From: Pohlia nutans
Lineage: Eukaryota > Streptophyta > Bryopsida > Bryales > Mniaceae
Direction: 5' to 3'
Assembly: GCA_022496805.1 (NCBI GenBank)
Contig: CM040088.1
Location: forward strand, 6,076,001-6,140,000
DNA: 64,000 nt
A model generated the notes under the pieces. The model saw only the letters and a program-made list of their open reading frames with translations. It was not told the origin of the DNA and made no database searches. Each line of letters starts with the position of its first letter. Position 1 is the first letter of the stretch. A program made the translations under genes and the position numbers. Shown here one piece after another: positions 1 through 11,510 of this stretch.

Positions 1-201
1 GGGTTGGTGTTTACTGTGAAGGTGTAGTTTGGGTTTGCAATTTTTTGGAGGGGGTCCATGGTAATTTGGGAAGGGTTTGAGGGGTGTGGAAGGACCAGTC
101 TTGTCGTGGGTTAATGTGGGTGGGACTAGGAGCTTGGGTTCTCTGGATGTGCTGTTGTTTGTGTTTATTGTTTGTATGATGTTTTTTGGTATTATGGAAT
201 T

Positions 202-371
202 GGGTGTTGGTGTGGTGGATTGTTGTTGTGGTGGGATGTAAGAGGCGATATTTATGGGGTGTTGGTGTGGTGGATTGTTGTTGTGGTGGGATGTAAGAGG
301 CGATATTTATGGGGTGTTGGTGTGGTGGATTGTTGTTGTGGTGGGATGTAAGAGGCGATATTTATGGGGTG
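202..371. repeat. 55-bp tandem repeat, 3 copies
   Basis: Three perfect copies of a 55-bp unit start at 202, 257 and 312, with a few bases of a fourth from 367. The unit begins GGGTGTTGGTGTGGTGG and ends CGATATTTATG. Perfect identity points to recent slippage or unequal exchange. 55 is not a multiple of 3, and no protein is supported. Confidence 0.95.
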
Positions 372-387
372 TATATGTATGTATGAG

Positions 388-640
388 AAGGCCGGGAGGC
401 CGAGCCTGTTTGAGGGGAGGTTTGGGGTGTGTGTAAGAATTAGTGTGGGTGATAGTGAGATGTTTTAAATTTATTAGGGGGTTTTGGTGATTTTGTATGT
501 TTATTTTGTTTGGAGATGTTCTTATATTGGCTTGGGTGGATGGTGTGATGTGATGTGAGTGGCGGTGTTTTTTGTTTGTATGTGTGTATTTGTGTGGCGA
601 GGCCGGTAGGCCGAGCCCGTTTAGGAGAGGTTTTGGGTGT
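388..640. repeat. diverged direct repeat pair
   Basis: A stretch of about 42 bp at 388-430 (containing GGCCGGGAGGCCGAGCCTG) recurs in diverged form at 599-640. The GT-rich sequences before each copy also resemble one another, so a larger unit of about 210 bp may have been duplicated. Confidence 0.7.
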
Positions 641-724
641 ATGGTAATTGTAGGGACATTATTGTTGTGCATAGCTACTAAATATGAGCACGAGATAATG
701 ATATTTGAATACGTGCCTCTATAA

Positions 725-1025
725 GAGCATCTCTACTAGCACTATGAATAGCTCTCTAACTATAGAAAAATGAATGAGAATGAGTTGGTGAATATTTTAT
801 TTGGACTGTGCAACTGAGTCTAGGGCCCTCAAAATCACTCAAGCAAGTGTATCTTCTCTTCTTAATTGCATGTCATAATTGCACAATCCATGCGTTGTGA
901 CTCATGAGTGGTTCAATTAATATTTTCAAGAGTCTAATTGAGTGATTTTAATAGGGAACTACATGGTGAGGCTTGATTTTTTAGATGACCTTCAAAGTGC
1001 AATCCAGAGTGCTCCTAGAGATGAT
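725..1025. mobile_element. MITE-like element with GAGCATCTC ends
   Basis: The left end GAGCATCTCTACTAGCAC is matched in inverted form by AGTGCTCCTAGAGATGATG at the right. Length is 301 bp. Ends of the type GAGCATCTCCAA are common in plant MITEs, and a better-preserved 303-bp example lies at 48625-48927. The interiors of the two are not obviously alike. No target duplication could be assigned. Confidence 0.5.
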
Positions 1026-1517
1026 GTAACTAATTTAAGGACAAACCCGATATTGATGTATTGTATAGTATTGATCACTTATATATAGGGATTGTGATTA
1101 GTTCACCCCGGGAGATGCACTTTACATTATGATTGAGAATCGTGTACGATCATGACCCTTTCTAGAAACCTATTGTATATGAGGGGTTATATGTATAAGA
1201 TCCTTTAAACACAAACCTAATTCATCCTAAATATATGTTTAATGTAAGTATACATTAATATTTTCAGCTCTAAATATGTTTATTGTATGTATACGTCATA
1301 CAAAAATGATCAAATTAATACCTCTTTTATACACTCATGTGTACTTGTGCGTGTTTACTAGAGTGCACCCCTCAAGTAGTTTGCCAACTATATAGAAGGA
1401 CACATAGTGGTTCAAGGATGTGAAAATGATGGCTTGTGACACCAAATTTTGAATTTGATGATAGCGGTCAAAGGGTGAATTGAAGGGAGAAGGATAATGT
1501 TGCTTTTACATTCAAAA
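1026..1517. other. unannotated AT-rich spacer
   Basis: I see no gene, RNA or clear repeat here. Confidence 0.5.
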
Positions 1518-1843
1518 ACTACATTGAATGGCGTATTTAGTGTCCAAGGAGAATTGATGTCTTCTACCACAATTCGTTCAAATGTGAAGAGAAATAGTGT
1601 CCTTTGACACTACATAGGAGTTTGTCACTTCTCATTCTCATTTTCAATGACAGTGCCATGTTCTATCCAAGTAATGAGAGTGACATGAGGTGGCATGCCA
1701 TACTTACTATAAAGTGATCATATGTCATTACAACACTACATTCATTTTATTTTCTTACGAGGACACTATATCTCCGTAACATTAAATAACGTCTAGGTTG
1801 AGAAATAGTGACTTGTGACACTAAATACGCCATTCAATGTAGT
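1518..1843. mobile_element. MITE-like element, perfect 27-bp TIRs
   Basis: Bases 1518-1544 are the exact reverse complement of 1817-1843 (27 of 27), separated by 272 bp. The left arm begins ACTACATTGAATGGCG. No coding capacity and no convincing target duplication next to the arms, so the transposon superfamily is open. Confidence 0.7.
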
Positions 1844-1853
1844 TGTCACTAGG

Positions 1854-2396
1854 TTAATCCTTTGACGTCCAGATCCACCACCGATTTCAAAGATGTGTTG
1901 TAAAATGTTTGATGAATCATAAAAATGGAGTTGATATATACATATATAGCGTTGTAAATCTCAATGCCTAGATCACATATGTACATTTGGATTTATCAAA
2001 AAAAAACTTATTAATAGCTTTTAATTAATTTTACAAATTTCTCTTTTGAAATTTACTATGAAATCCCAAATTAATTTTTTTTATTTAAACTTTTTTTGGA
2101 GTAAGATGCACTTTGAGATGATATAATTTCCATTATTTGATTCTATTTATTTTGGAAAATCATTGTTAAGGTCCAACTTTTTGAACTAAGCACGAAACTC
2201 GATATAAACCAATTTTGTCATTTCAAAATAAATCACAATATCTTATTTTGAAAATTCATACAGAACAAATGGTAGTCAACTAGCACAAGAACCAAGGAAA
2301 ATTGAATGGACGAAAAATTGTACAGGATGTAATCAAGAGAAGGCTTACAACCTCTTCATCGACCATTATATGTTCGCATGCGCATCAAAGGATTAA
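1854..2396. mobile_element. TTAA element, family beta copy 1
   Basis: 543 bp bounded by TTAA at both ends. Left end TTAATCCTTTGACGTCC; the right end read inward on the minus strand is TTAATCCTTTGATGCG. It aligns along its whole length with 27290-27832, which is also exactly 543 bp and also bounded by TTAA, so the borders are supported independently. No ORF of note. Its right TTAA is shared with the next element at 2393. Confidence 0.85.
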
Positions 2397-2792
2397 CCCC
2401 TAAAAGGATATGCATACAAAGTTGCTGCAGAGGTTTACATTTGTACTTATATATTGAAGACTAGAAAATGATGCTGTGATGGTGAATTCTTTTGTAGACG
2501 TCAATGTCAATACCATTAATGGTATATACTTTTTTCAAAATTTTGGAGTAATTTAGAGCAACTCTACCACCGCCTGTATATGCTGCAAATACATATAAAT
2601 GGGCACAAAAGACTCCATAGAATACACATAGTGATTCCAATTTTATTTTTGAAGGTTTCACAATTTTCCTCATCTTTGGGCCCTTCTTTTGCTTTTTGGT
2701 TGTTTCAAGTAATATGCATTGCAAGGTGCCTCAATTCATGGTACAATCCCAGCCGAGGCCATATTCCATCCTCAGGGCCCTTTAGGGGTTAA
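2393..2792. mobile_element. TTAA element, 400 bp
   Basis: Left end TTAACCCCTAAAAGG, right end (minus strand, inward) TTAACCCCTAAAGGGCCC. It abuts the element at 1854-2396 with a single TTAA between them, as expected if it inserted into the neighbour's flanking TTAA. The interior is not recognisably shared with other copies here. Confidence 0.75.
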
Positions 2793-4158
2793 ACTCAATT
2801 GTTGGTTTTGGAATAATTAGTGCAAGTATATCATAGATGATCTTTGAAAATTATTATTATTATTATTTTCCACTTCAGTACTCATTAGTCAAATTGGTTT
2901 GACTGACGACAATAGGTCAGCTTTGTCATTTAAAAGAAACCATGATTTATGTCACTGGTGTGTAACTGCATACTCCCTGGGTAAGAAACTAAGAACTTGC
3001 TAAGAGCCAGGCTGTGAAACTTCACAAACATCATTGGTGGAATGTACAAAATGTCATAATACCGTAGTGTACCCCTGTAAGTGCTTCTCCATTGCTTCAA
3101 ATTTCAAACATCATTGTCCTTATTGGTTTTCTCCTCCCACATGAACCAATCAGCAAGACTTTGGTCAACATGCTGCTGAACTGTGGACCATGACATGACC
3201 ACAGGGCCAGTGGTTCTTAATTCAATATTCTCTGAAATGATGAAACGTTGCAATCTTCGCTGAAATGATGTAGCTACTTACATCTATCCTCTGTGTAAAA
3301 TAATCAACCATTTTTGGACGACGGAGAAATTGGGCAATATATATAAGCCCCGTTGACATGGGTATGCCTTGTGCCCTTCCTGAGATATGAATGTTATATT
3401 GTATTGCCCAACAGCCAAAGAATTTCCTCTGCAGCTTACACAAATGGTAGAATACAATGGGACAAAAGTTTTACGCACTCAGAAATGCATATTTCAATAA
3501 CAAGGAGTAAGGAAAGTCAGGTGTATTATCTGAAATGCATTTTAGCTCATAGATTCATGAAAAACTTTGTTCAGTACATTGTGTTCACATATCATCAACC
3601 ACCTCAAAACTGGCCCCACCATGTTAACTCACTCAAGGAAAGATTAGCCCAATTGGAGATAAAACGGAAATATCAACCCCATTGGAGATAAAATAAAACT
3701 TGAACACAAAATCTAGTGAGGCAAACTATAAAATCACCCCAGTGAGTGGTTTGACAGTATTGTTTATTGATCAGGCAATTATTTGAGAGTGACAGAGTAC
3801 CCTTGAAAAAGGTGCACCTTATTTGTAAAGTTCCGGTGTCTGTCATGAGAAAATGTCTGCCCATGAAGGAATCGAATCCCTTGAAATATTGACTTATGAC
3901 TACTATACAGCAGAGTCCAAGTCTGCCCTGTTCTATTACTTTACAATGCTAAATTCCTTCACCAAGAGGTTGAGACTCCTTACAAAATCGGTCATCACCG
4001 CAAGACTGCTGCCCCTGCAAAGCTTCTTCAAAGCACTTTCTTAAAGATCCAAGTCGCAGAGTGAAGAAAGATGCAAACGATTAACAGGGATCTTAGCTGG
4101 CTCCGTCATTGTAGAACTCAAATGTGAGCAGCAGAGACAGTTATTAGAATAACTGTTT
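2793..4158. other. intergenic, downstream of the minus-strand gene
   Basis: Contains a short ATT microsatellite near 2850. The part next to 4159 is probably 3' UTR of the minus-strand gene. ORFs up to 112 codons occur (for example plus strand 3353-3691) but have no recognisable motif. No gene is supported. Confidence 0.5.
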
Positions 4159-6162
4159 CTAGTAAGTCCATTCTGTGGGAAGGCAAGGCTCATGGTACAC
4201 AGGTTGACGAAGACTTGGTCTGTTCATGCTCTGCTGCAATGTAGGCCAGACACCTTCTCTTGGAGCTTTAGCATGGGTCGGAACGCCAGTGGTACAACCG
4301 TGCGCAGAAGCAACATCTAAACACACAACGACACAATCAGAATATTAAAAATCACTTCGCACCTCAAATTCTAAAACTAGGAGATTGTAACAGAGAAAGT
4401 TAAATCAACACTATGCCAGCGTTCAGCAATTCCATTACACTCACCATTCTTTTTCTTATGTTCCGGGGTATTCGCGAATGTACGAGGTAAAAAGACCCCA
4501 GTTCCGCCAGACTCTCGACCAGTTGCCCCACCTAGAAAAACCACCCTCACTCCTGAACCCCCGTTCAAACCAGCCTGTCGGTTTCTTTGTAAAGATTTGC
4601 TGTCGACCAATTTTCCTGGGTGACGATAATTATTGATACCTCGATGACCATCTAAATTATACGCTTGTTGCTGGTGCTCATACATTGGGTATGCAGATCG
4701 ACCTTGACATGCAGATGCATTCATCGCCGCAACTTTCATAGCCCAGTTCTGTTGCGCCTGATATAAGATGTCCGGCATTTTCCAAAAGTTAGACTTAATG
4801 AAGTCATTAGAAAAGCTAAGACAACAGTTATCGTTCAATCTGGATACCTGCAACTTTAAACCAGCAGTACAATATAAGGTACACAATACAAGACTAAGAT
4901 ACCGCAGGAAACACACAATGATCATTTCCAGATCCCAACACAGCAACCCCAAATTTCCCAGACAACAATCATGAAGTTACCGTGCTAAAAAGACACCGAG
5001 CAAAGTTCAGTACCTGTGTACTAGGCATTAAATTCTCTTCTTTCCTCCTTGCACAGTGAGGGGTACTTCTCCCCGGCGCTTGTCCAGAGGATCGCGTCTG
5101 CTGAGGCAGGTGAGCTCTTAAAGCTTGATTCAAAACTTTCGTTTGAGAGGGTCCCTCGCCGGAGAACAACTGGACTTTCTTCTCCTCGTTCATTTTCAAT
5201 CGTACAACCTCCCCGGCTGCTGCATACAGGGTATCCCATGCATCTTGATAACCAGATGTAGGTGCTGAAGAGGGAGAAGACACTTGGGATGAACCTCGGG
5301 AAGAGCCCTTGGAGCTGCTTTGACTGCCTGATAGCTGAGGACCTGATGACCAGCTGCTCCGTGACCAGCTAGTCGGTGACACTCGGCCCTACAAATATTA
5401 CTACTGTCAGATAGAGATTATAAAAGCACCCACCTCATTGAACTCTGCACTAATCAAATCCTTTTTTAAACACATGGAAGCCAAGAAGGTATGCATTGAG
5501 TAAATCAAAATAGGAAAGCAGACCATAATGCAGGTAAATGAGTTAATAAAATCTTTAACGAGCTATGGGAATAGGGAACATAAGGAAGGAGCGGCAAAAT
5601 ACCAACAAACGATCCGAACACAGGACGAAAACAAAAGATACTAGGATCGCATCTCAGAGGGAAAGGGAAGTCCACTGCGCACATGGGTTGTTCACGCGCA
5701 CAGAACCACCGAAATAAAAATATGAAGAGATACAGCAAGATTAAAAATGCTCACCTCATTCACATCTACATTTGCTGAATCCAGAGCTTCAGAGTAACGA
5801 TTTCCTTTCAGAACCCCAGAGCAGACATCAGCTCTCGGCTCCTCCTCATCAAGCATAGACCGCGCAATCTGTTGAGCCAGGCTTTCAAGAAGATCTTCCT
5901 CTCTATCACTCTCTGACTCCGTAGAGGACGATACTTTTGTAGGTAAGTTCAAAGCGTTATGCCCTTGATCAAAGCCCCGACTATCATACGAAAAACCCGC
6001 TGGATGATACATGTGTAAGTTAGCGCCCTCTGGGCTGCATGAGCGTGGGAAACTCTGGTCTGCTTCCACGGAGTGACTTGCAGCCTTGAAGGGATTAAAG
6101 ACACCTTCGTCTCCAACTCTTGAACATATCAACTCATGCACTCTAGCCACCTCAAAAGCCAT
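4159..6162 (-). CDS. plant-specific uncharacterised protein, four exons
   Basis: Function unknown. Proposed coding exons on the minus strand: 6162-5755, 5388-5014, 4847-4445 and 4316-4159, all with GT-AG introns and matching phases (0, 0, 1). This gives about 448 aa. An alternative acceptor at 4757 would shorten exon 3 by 30 codons, giving about 418 aa. The start MAFEVARVHEL is the first ATG of the exon 1 frame. Visible landmarks: an acidic Ser-rich stretch followed by LESLAQQIARSMLDEEE (about residues 100-120), a Ser/Trp/Gly-rich segment, AWDTLYAAAGEVVRLKM in exon 2, GGTGVFLPR in exon 3, and the C-terminus LPTEWTY. From memory, the same order of motifs is found in a family of uncharacterised land-plant proteins. 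No membrane segment, signal peptide or catalytic motif is seen. The gene stands alone, with transposons on both sides. Confidence 0.78.
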
Positions 6163-7412
6163 AATGACTTTCGTTTCAAGATCCGTGTGAAAGATAATTT
6201 ACTGGGTAACACTTGTAGTAATTAGCTGTTGTAAAATTACTGATTGAAAGGTCATCAAATGCACATCAGCTCTCTTGCGAGGGAAACCACAAAGACTCTC
6301 TTGACTCTTTCCGTGTAAGAGTTATCTGACGTTCGCATTACTTTAAATGATGCACCGAGCTGTTGGCATGAAGGAAACTCGCTCCTGAGAGGACGTATTC
6401 ACCTGCAGCATCAACAGAACATCTTCAGTCCAGTTATTCACACATTGCCCTCAAGAACACATTTCCAGAAAGAAGATAGGCGCCTATGAAAGAGGAAACT
6501 TGCATGTCATTGCGCTAGACTAAGTCGAGTAGCCCGAAAACTTTTTTTCAGTGTGCACAAGAGAAAACGCGAAAAAGAAGAGTAAGATGAAACAACGTTC
6601 ATGCCCCTCTACTGGAAAGAAAGCGTGCAATCCGAAACTTAAAAAGGCAAACAACTCAATCTCCACTACACTTGGCTCGTCGACTTCATCTACCGGTAAA
6701 ATCAAAACCGGTCGATATTTACCTCTTCAACGCCTCAGTTGAGTCTCCCGACGCAAATGAACGTTCTGATCTACTGAAATAATTCGTCACTGAGGTGTTC
6801 AAGAAGACAATAGTGCTTCACACACGTTCTTTCAAAGAACTACAAAACTCGACATTACAAACAGTGCAAGACGAAGCATGAACACTGGTACGAGCGCCTG
6901 TTACCACTTCGTATTGGTAATCAATTCCACTGACCGTGCAAGTCGCATTCAAAGGACTATGCGAGAGACAGAATGCAGGTCAGCTCAATCACATCCGCAA
7001 ATTCAACGTACAAAGCAGCACAACAGTGACTTGTCAGAAAGTAGTAGTAGCTCAGGTTGCACCACTACCTGCTTACAAACGAGGCGCCCGACCTCGCCGA
7101 AACCTCACCGCCGCCATGGCCTCGACAACCTAAACCACTGCTGCGCGCCAAGCCAACACGTACTGCGGTGCAGGTTCCATAAAACAGGAGGCGAGAGTGT
7201 GGCGGACTACTACTACTGTAGGAGTTGCTCGAGCCGCACTCGAGTAAGTTTACATCACTTGCATTCAAAGCAATCGCCGCACAAAATTTTACTCACCACC
7301 GCCGAAAGCAGAGATGTTGTGGACGGATTTTGTTTATTTTCGTGAAAAAATGAAAAACGTGAAGTATTGACCGTGAGTGACATGAAGGCAGGCCTGGCTT
7401 GAGCCTACTATG
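6163..7412 (-). other. upstream region of the minus-strand gene
   Basis: Moderately GC-rich up to about 7350, then AT-rich. It probably holds the promoter and 5' UTR of the gene starting at 6162, perhaps with a non-coding first exon around 7000-7330. ORFs on both strands (such as plus 6878-7345) have no family signature. No transcription start can be fixed by eye. Confidence 0.4.
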
Positions 7413-7989
7413 TTAACCCCTAACTGCCCAAGCAGGCGTTTTTGGCCTGATGTACAGATTTCATCCGTATTTTCTCATCCGTCATGCACTTTTTGTGGTG
7501 TGATTTTTTTACTGAATTTTTTATGGGAAGTTAACTTCATGTATGTGTGATCCGATCGAAAAGGAAATAATTTTTGAAAAAATTATGCCTCATTTTGTGT
7601 TGTAGTGTTTCACCGAAAATCTTGAAGATTTTGGTCTAAAAGTGTTCATGAAAAAAAAAACTATTAAAACCAAGCATCCAAAAAATCTCCAAAAATCACT
7701 ACACCTAAAGTACTACATTATAACCCATCACAACAAATTTCATCCACATATTGTCAATATCTTATTCGTAATTGAATTACAAAGTAATTTTTTATTTTAT
7801 GTTTCAAAATTTATAAAAAAAGATTAGTGATAGTAGTCATAGATCTAACTGTATAGATAGAATCTAAAATTAAAAATGTATAACTTTTATTCATACATCA
7901 AGTTCTAAATATTCATATTAATTGCATTTTATAATGCATCTTTGCAAAACTGCCTAAACTGGACATAGGTGAGGACGTTTAGGGGTTAA
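7413..7989. mobile_element. TTAA element, family alpha
   Basis: 577 bp. Left end TTAACCCCTAACTGCCC, right end (inward) TTAACCCCTAAACGTCCTC. It is homologous over its length to the inverted copy at 57739-58323 and to the interrupted copies at 25364-27293 and 25687-26905. A diagnostic internal stretch is CTCATCCGTCATGCACTTTT. No transposase; non-autonomous. Confidence 0.88.
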
Positions 7990-9923
7990 TGAATGGCTGC
8001 AACTAAGTTACTGGTGCTCCAGGGCCAGGGTACAGAGGATCGGCAGCAAATCTGGGGTGACAGAAATGAGGTCCAGAGGCATGGGCGGGAGAGCGAAGAC
8101 ACAGAAAAGTGAATGGCGGGGCCTTTCAAGCTTCAAAGCCCTTCCCACTTACTGGCGGGGCTACAGGGAAAGTTCTATATCCTACTGGACATTCAAAATA
8201 TCCTCGTTTCTCTAATATCACATCACTTGTCTCCCCCACATGGAAATTAGTATAGTGATGGCCCATAAACCAACGCTTTAAGCTTTTCACGCAAATCTAG
8301 TATTAGTATAGATTTAGAAGCTTTCAATTGGAGATATTGTTGGTTTATAGTACATGTCGGTTATTGGGTCATTCACTTTAACCTTTAAAGAACATACTAA
8401 GTCACATGGGCTTGTTTTGAAAAATATTTGAGAAAACTTTTGATATGATCGACCATTTTTTTATTGGTGAGTCGCGTTAGAAAGGAACAAAATTGCGCAC
8501 TCAGATTCCCAACTTGCGTCAGTTTTAGCAAATCGTAAATTGGCTCTGAGAGAGAGAGAAATGCATCCAAAGAAAAGAGGAAATTTGAGCTATTGGATGG
8601 TTGCATGACCGTGGGCAACGAGGTGAAAAAGGTGTTGAAGAATTGTTGCAAGCGAAGCGTTTGCATATGAGTGTGTTATACTTTGCAGAGATCTTTCCAA
8701 TTTGATTCCCCAGCCTGCCACTTGGCAGGCATGGGTGGGCTCTAGGCACCCAAGTCATTACTGCATCGATGTCTCTTGATGGCATTGAATCATGTCCCCA
8801 TTTGATGTTTTCCCATCATGGGTGGGCAGCCCAAATAGGAATGTCCTATGGGGATAGTAGATACGTTGTTGTATAATTTGCAATTGCTACCTACAATAAC
8901 CTCTAAATTGGGATCACTGCAACCGCATTGACCTAAATTCCAACTTCTCTTTTGAACTCAAGCCCATTAAAGGTGTGGATACGATGTGATTCTTGAAGGG
9001 TTGTTGGCAACATAGGCACGATGTGATTCTTCATTTATCCGATTGTTTGTTATTGTATGAGCAACAACTAGCAACATTGAAGGGTTGTTGGCAACGTGGA
9101 CATGATGTGATTTGTATTGCTTCCAAAGTATATATTCATTGTAAAGCAGAAGAGACATGTCTTCTCATAGTAAAAAAAAAGAGATTTTATAATATCTCCT
9201 AGTCCATCATTCACTTCTATTATTCGATTGGTGTGTTGCGTCCGATATTTTTTATATCGGTCATAGATCCTCGGCTTCAAAAAGACATGCCAATAATGCA
9301 ACGTGTTACCTGACTACCATATCACTCAATATTGAATGTAATTCACTAAATTTTATATTATCATGTACATTTTGGGTGCTCATGCTATGACAGCAAAGAT
9401 GTAGTTTGGTGTATCAGCCAAACTATATAAATTTACTTTTACTTTGTATTTATTCTTTTACTTTCAAATATTTTATTTTATTTTGAAAGAAACATTTATT
9501 GTTCTTTCAATTGTGATTGGCACACCGTCCTTTATAGGGTGATGAATATCTGAGTGGATTCTAGGCTCCACCAATTTAAATAGGTGACACATGTGATTGT
9601 GTGCACCCCATGTACTCAAAACTTTTTTTTTCCATGGCCCCTTTTACTTTCCTCTAAGTGGGGTCCTTGCATTCTCGGGTCTAAGGTTGGCTGCTCTAAA
9701 ACCACCACCTCCTCCAATTATGACATGTAGAGTTTTCCTGAGGACGCCACAGTTGAGACTCAAAACCAAAAATTTCACTATTCAAGTAAACCAATGGCAT
9801 GCCAAGCGTCGCGCAGAAGTAGTTGGTGGTTTTGGGTATCATTATAAGTAAAAATTAGTACCACATGGTGTGGTCATGGGGGAACCTATATATTGATATT
9901 GAGTGCCGGTGTTCTTTCCTCTT
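7990..9923. other. unannotated region with a small direct repeat
   Basis: No gene recognised. A 35-bp segment containing TTGAAGGGTTGTTGGCAAC occurs at 8993 and again at 9077. An inverted pair ATAAACCAAC / GTTGGTTTAT lies around 8260-8350. The DNA may include old transposon pieces that I cannot delimit. Confidence 0.4.
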
Positions 9924-10497
9924 TTAACCCTAAAGGACCACAACTATGTTTCTCTCCAAACACTCCAAAATATCCCTTCTCATAAAAAGACAAATAGTTT
10001 TTGATCTAAAACATTTTTGACCAATCCAACCGTAGGATATTTCAACCAACTTGAATTTATTAGAACCTAAAAAATTTCAACCGTTCGTGGTTCTTCAATG
10101 GTAAGATTATAAGCTTCAAAGTTGGTTGCATTTTTTTTCTTGGCTTGTTGCCCAAGTTTGAAACTTTTTGAAAATGCCCTAAATGCAAAGTTTAGTCTCA
10201 GATTTGCTAAAATGAATTTGGTAGTTGTGTATATGGGGGCGCTAGCTCATTGTGTACAAAAATTCAGATGCATAGCTCATTGTATGAAAATTTTCAGGAG
10301 TTGCCCGCAATTTGGTTTTTTAGCTTCGCATGATTGTATCTTTTGATCTATACATCATCTACGTGCGCAAATTGCCATACCTTCTTCGTTACAAAGAGTA
10401 GAATCACCACAAAAAATCTCAATAATTGAGGATCAATACTCATTCCATACTAAGCTGACCGAACTTGGAAAATCCGCCATGGTCCTTCAGGGGTTAA
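9924..10497. mobile_element. TTAA element, 574 bp
   Basis: Left end TTAACCCTAAAGGACCA, right end (inward) TTAACCCCTGAAGGACCA. The terminal repeats agree over about 17 bases with a one-base gap. It belongs to the GGACC-type ends shared with 17394-17975, 35671-37036 and 37570-38484, but its interior is different. No coding capacity. Confidence 0.8.
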
Positions 10498-10639
10498 AAT
10501 TTGTATCGATTTCAATATTGAGAATAAAATTGTGGAAAAATATATATGCATTCCTTGTTAAACCTTCTGTAGAATGAAAGAAAAATATTTCACCAAACAT
10601 ATCATTGCTAAAATACACAAATTGCTTAAGTTGGTGGTT

Positions 10640-11510
10640 CTAGGGCAATCAACCTTATTAAAGCTCGAGAAATGGTCTCCTGGCGTAACTTTCAGAGAGC
10701 TTGGTTGTTTGTGGACGTAAGCTTACACATCTAGGGCAATGAACCTCTTTCCCGGTGTGACATGTGTGGTGGTACAGTTTGTAAGGAAAATTCACTTGTT
10801 TGATTATAATATGAACATTGTTATCCATTGGTTGGTTCACAGACTCGGTCATCACAGTCTGTTTGCACAAGCTATGTATATCCATTTTCCAATGAATCCC
10901 ACTATGGTCAAGCCAACATGTAGGGATATTCTGTTTCTGTTAATATTAGCGCCCTGGGGTTTGACAAAAACTACCTTAAATTGGATAAGATATTACGGAG
11001 TTTCCCCCTGTGAGATGAAATACCACTCCACTGGCATTGGACCCCAAGCAAGTTGGAACAAGTCGATAGTGTTTGTGATTCATGTCATGGCTATACATGG
11101 CAAAAAGCCGATATCTCATACGGGATAACCAGTGACATGGGGGCCCTAAAGAGGTGCAACAGTGCCACTGTGCAAGGAATAAGACAGAATGTAGTGATGA
11201 CCTACCAATGAGCTCCGTCCAGATCCACCAATTTAGCATTGGCTAGGCTTACTGTAGGGAAGTCTGTGAGCATTTCGATGGATTGCAGCATTGCACTGCA
11301 CATGATTTGTGGCCTCCCTCTACTTGAGGCACAAAAGCCTAGATTGATAGATGTGTGCTGAAATAAATCCTCACGTCCTTCCCTTAGGATTGAAGTTTTG
11401 AAGTATTCACAACTTTCAAATCCTCTTCGGGGCACTGTCCAACAATATACGAGTTCATAGATCTTCTTTAATATCAGAGTGCATAAATGTCCATGCAAAC
11501 TACTGTAGTC
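10640..11510. other. GC-richer island, possible decayed gene fragment
   Basis: This stretch is less AT-rich than its surroundings and has several overlapping ORFs (plus 10739-11128, minus 11202-11498 and minus 10976-11239). None has a motif I recognise. A broken gene or transposon fragment would fit, but I cannot assign one. Confidence 0.25.

Larger units (their letters stand above)
1..724. other. GT-rich unannotated region
   Basis: The plus strand is strongly G/T-rich, unlike the AT-rich DNA that follows, and resembles the introns and 3' flank of the PTB gene later in the window. It could be the 3' flank or intron of a gene lying to the left. I see no coding exon. It holds a 55-bp tandem repeat and a dispersed repeat pair, listed separately. 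Confidence 0.4.

Noticed and set aside
202..371. CRISPR-like regular repeats
   Set aside because: The copies are directly adjacent with no spacers, and this is plant nuclear DNA.
3353..3691. Plus-strand ORF of 112 codons
   Set aside because: No recognisable motif and no supporting exon structure; length is within chance expectation.
6878..7345. Plus-strand ORF of 155 codons
   Set aside because: Low-complexity Ser/Arg composition, no family signature, no splice context, and it lies in the probable 5' region of the minus-strand gene.
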